Source: JBBARC01 sp040400005
Lineage (GTDB): Bacteria > Pseudomonadota > Alphaproteobacteria > Acetobacterales > Acetobacteraceae
DNA length: 64,000 nt
Reading direction: 5' to 3'
Assembly: GCA_040400005.1 (NCBI GenBank)
Contig: JBBARC010000005.1
Coordinates: 27,499 to 91,498, forward strand
Below are positions 62,022 through 64,000 of the stretch, piece after piece. The position numbers were made by a program, and so were the translations under genes. Positions within the stretch are counted from its first letter, which is position 1; the number at the start of each line of letters is the position of its first letter. Below the pieces are notes generated by a model. That model was given only the letters and a program-made list of their open reading frames with translations, did not search any database and was not told the DNA's origin.

Positions 62022-62378
62022 CTAGCTCGCGCCCGCCTGCGCCTTGAAGAGCTCCTCGCGGGAGACCTGCTCCAGTGGCGGCAGATCGTCCCGCACCAGC
62101 GCCCACATGATCGGCGCGGCTATGCTCTCGTAGTTGTGGCGGAGCATGTTGCCAATCCCCGCAACTTTCCGCCACGGGATAACGGGATGCCGGTCTTTCA
62201 ATTCATTGGGCAGATGCCGGCTGGCCTCGGAGATGATCTCGACGCCGCGCTCGACCAACCATTGGCGCTGCCAATCGGCACCAAAGTCATCGATGGTTAC
62301 GCCATCCATCAGGATCTGAAGGCGCTCCATCGCTTGCACCATATCGGTCAAGCGCGCGATCGTTGAAGAATCGTGCAT
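62022..62378 (-). CDS. hepT: HepT-like HEPN toxin (DUF86)
   Basis: 118 aa. All-helical; KVAGIGNMLRHNYESI carries the RHxY form of the DUF86 active region. Start overlaps the mntA stop by one base (TAATG). HEPN RNase/toxin of the MntA-HepT (type VII) system. Confidence 0.82.
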   Translation of the reverse strand: MHDSSTIARLTDMVQAMERLQILMDGVTIDDFGADWQRQWLVERGVEIISEASRHLPNELKDRHPVIPWRKVAGIGNMLRHNYESIAAPIMWALVRDDLPPLEQVSREELFKAQAGAS

Positions 62379-62671
62379 TAGAAAATTTGCAGAGCGGAAG
62401 CCTCAACGCGCTCTCGAATGAGGCGGTGCAAGCTGTCCCGGGTCATGATGTCAGCTTTTCGCTTCAGGATACGCGCAGCCTGTTCCTTGACCTCCATCAG
62501 GCCGAACAGACTCAATTTGCCCTGTTCATAGTCAAAAAACAGATCAACGTCGGAATCTTCGCGCGCGTCTCCCCGCGCAGTTGATCCGAACAAATAAAGG
62601 TGCCGCACCCCGAGCTGTTGCAACTCGGGTTCGTGCGCTCTGAGCGTGGCAATGGCGGTGTCGCGGTCCAT
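62378..62671 (-). CDS. mntA: MntA-like nucleotidyltransferase antitoxin
   Basis: 97 aa. Minimal nucleotidyltransferase: Gly29-Ser30 ... Asp41-x-Asp43 in LFGSTARGDAREDSDVDLFF. MntA AMPylates HepT tyrosine to neutralise it. Antitoxin gene precedes the toxin, as usual. Confidence 0.9.
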   Translation of the reverse strand: MDRDTAIATLRAHEPELQQLGVRHLYLFGSTARGDAREDSDVDLFFDYEQGKLSLFGLMEVKEQAARILKRKADIMTRDSLHRLIRERVEASALQIF

Positions 62672-63066
62672 GGCGGAGTTTTAACAGAAATGCGACAGTG
62701 TTGCACATTGGTTTTCGCGCCCTTGCGCGAGCTGGGGTTTTCGCGCCGCTGCGCGAGCTGGGATTTTCGCGCCGTTGCGCAAGCTGGTTCGGCGTCCGCC
62801 TTGCGGTCCCTTTTAGGTAATCGACCGGGAACTTTACCGCGCAACCCCAAGGCAAGGGCGGTTTGCTCCGCGCGCGGCGGTCAACCCGCGACCCGACATG
62901 ATGCGGTTTATTGAACAGTGGCTAGCGTGCGCCACTCAGATATATAGGCGCGATGGCCCCCGGCATCCCAGCAAATCTAGCCGTCACCGAAGCCCCATTG
63001 AAGCCCCGTTTGATTTTTCGGCCCGGTTAAGGCGAGAAAATATCGCCCTAACCCACCGATCTAAAA
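62672..63066. other. Region between mntA and the tRNA
   Basis: 395 bp without a supported gene. It contains three 26-bp tandem repeats (62712-62789) just upstream of mntA and otherwise no recognised signal. Confidence 0.55.
62712..62789. repeat. 26-bp tandem repeat, three units
   Basis: Units at 62712, 62738 and 62764 all begin TTTTCGCGCC and contain TTGCGCGAGCTGG with few changes. They start 41 bp upstream of the mntA start and could be operators for the TA promoter. Confidence 0.9.
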
Positions 63067-63141
63067 TGGTAGCGACGGACGGATTTGAACCGCCGACCAA
63101 GAGATTATGATTCTCCTGCTCTACCGCTGAGCTACGCCGCC
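63067..63141 (-). tRNA. tRNA with CAU anticodon (tRNA-Met, or tRNA-Ile2)
   Basis: 75 nt with encoded CCA. Acceptor GGCGGCG pairs with CGTCGCT (two G-U), D-arm TAGCTCAGCGGTAGAGC, anticodon arm GGAGA-ATCATAA-TCTCT with anticodon CAU, T-arm CGGCGGTTCAAATCCGTCCG. An initiator is excluded by the paired 1-72 position. Elongator Met versus lysidine-modified Ile cannot be separated by eye. Its 3' end faces the accessory region. Confidence 0.93.
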
Positions 63142-63379
63142 ATCCAGGGTGGGCCGGTCAAGTATGCGGTGGCGCGACCCGAGTCAAGAAAGCCCCCGCC
63201 GCACCGGCGCACCACCATGCAGCGACGTGGAAAACGTTGGGCGGTGCACCACCGCCATGCCGCCTAAACAGCCCCCGTCCGCCGCAAAATCCAAGCGCCG
63301 CATAGCAGGCATGCGGCGATTCCAGCAGTTTTTTGCCCTCAGGTGTAAATTCAAACCCGAGCTCGGTGAATATACATAT

Positions 63380-63973
63380 ATGCACCACGATCCTCAAAAT
63401 GCCCCCGATGGCACCGCCCCCTTCAGCGCCTGCATCCATCGCGGCGCGCTGCAAATAGGCGGCACCTGTATCGAGCTCGCCTGCGGCGACGCCCGCCTGC
63501 TGCTCGATCTCGGGCTACCACTAGACGCCGACGACACAGCGCCGGAAACGCTGCTGCCCGCGGTGAGAGGTTTTCGGGATGGCGGCCCGCTGCCCCTGGC
63601 CCTGGTGCTAACCCATGGCCACCGCGACCATTGGGGCTTGGCACCAGTTGCGCCACCTGGGCTGCCTGTTGTTGCCGGTGCTGCAACCGTCCGCATCATG
63701 CAGGCCGCCGCCGCCTTCGTTCCCGGCGCCGGCGCCTGGCAGCCGGCCGCTTTTACCGGCGGCCACCTGACCGACCGGCAGCCGCTGCACATCGGCCCCT
63801 TCACTATCACCCCCTACTTGGTCGACCATTCCGCCTACGATTCCTACGCGTTGCTCATCGAGGCCGCTGGGCGGGGCCTGTTCTACACCGGCGACCTGCG
63901 CGCCCACGGCCGCAAAGGCGCGCTGTTCGAGGCGCTGCTGGCACACCCGGGTACAGACCGGGCACATAGGTGA
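63380..63973 (+). pseudogene. MBL-fold hydrolase (RNase J/beta-lactamase-like), 3'-truncated by an IS end
   Basis: From ATG 63380: MBL motif THGHRDHWG (His-x-His-x-Asp-His), VDHSAYDSYALLIEAAGRGLFYTGDLRAHGRK with the second metal site. Such proteins are usually 400 aa or more. After residue about 190 the coding sequence runs into the repeat at the window edge and stops within eight codons (TDRAHR). The rest of the gene, if present, lies past the element. Confidence 0.75.
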
Positions 63974-64000
63974 CACTTTAGACCGGGCACCTGGGTTACA
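63951..64000. mobile_element. Probable insertion-sequence end (IS481-like)
   Basis: Two 21-base units, AGACCGGGCACATAGGTGAC(A) at 63955 and AGACCGGGCACCTGGGTTAC(A) at 63980, separated by four bases, the style of repeats at the ends of IS481-family elements. The transposase would lie beyond the window. Confidence 0.5.

Overview
The window looks like chromosome of an alphaproteobacterium, most likely an acidophilic Acetobacteraceae (Acidiphilium/Acidocella-like). The basis is FlbT, FlaF and a DUF1217 protein in the flagellar locus, a complete hopanoid operon (hpnABCDE-shc), the alphaproteobacterial trpB-trpA-accD-folC string, dense GTG/TTG starts and GC-rich, tightly overlapping operons. The genus is an inference; no rRNA is present.

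Layout. 0-10.7 kb: late flagellar genes. fliK-flgD-fliF run leftwards and flgE-flgK-flgL rightwards from a shared region that carries two near-consensus sigma-54 promoters; then flbT, a DUF1217 gene, flagellin and flaF. 10.8-16.8 kb: sulfotransferase and the overlapping trpB-trpA-accD-folC-FAH-hydrolase operon. 17-22 kb: CorA transporter, secreted repeat protein, alpha/beta hydrolase, sterol-desaturase-like protein, GNAT. 22-26.6 kb: ethanolamine module (permease, SDR, eutB, eutC). 26.7-29 kb: small nuclease-like orphan, VOC protein, rho. 29-31.5 kb: accessory pocket with a TIR-bounded repeat, a proline-rich orphan gene (copy 1), two frameshifted PIN toxins and a MITE-like element. 31.5-37.3 kb: DUF6134 protein, gabT, CDF transporter, lytic transglycosylase, gpmI. 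37.3-48.6 kb: shc and hpnE-D-C-B-A, two secreted GloVer-type repeat proteins (one interrupted at a C10 tract) and an HpnL-like membrane protein. 48.7-55.1 kb: oxidoreductase, marR-emrA-emrB, lapA-pyrF-trpF.

55.1-64 kb is an accessory region with lower-GC stretches: a phd antitoxin with a truncated toxin; a minus-strand string of six genes (HTH-ParA ATPase, unknown 148-aa protein, Cas2/SinR-like small protein, trypsin-like protease, then a DGQHR/ParB-like protein overlapping a HEPN protein with an Rx4H motif); copy 2 of the orphan gene; a 143-bp MITE-like element; mntA-hepT; a tRNA with a CAU anticodon whose 3' end faces this region; and an MBL-fold gene cut off by what looks like an IS481-type end. 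I regard the six-gene string as the best candidate for an undescribed conflict or defence system, possibly two adjoining modules (ParA/Cas2-like/protease and DGQHR/HEPN).

Across the window a family of short repeats (terminal inverted repeat close to GGGCAATCGGGTGAA around T-rich hairpins) occupies intergenic gaps at six places.
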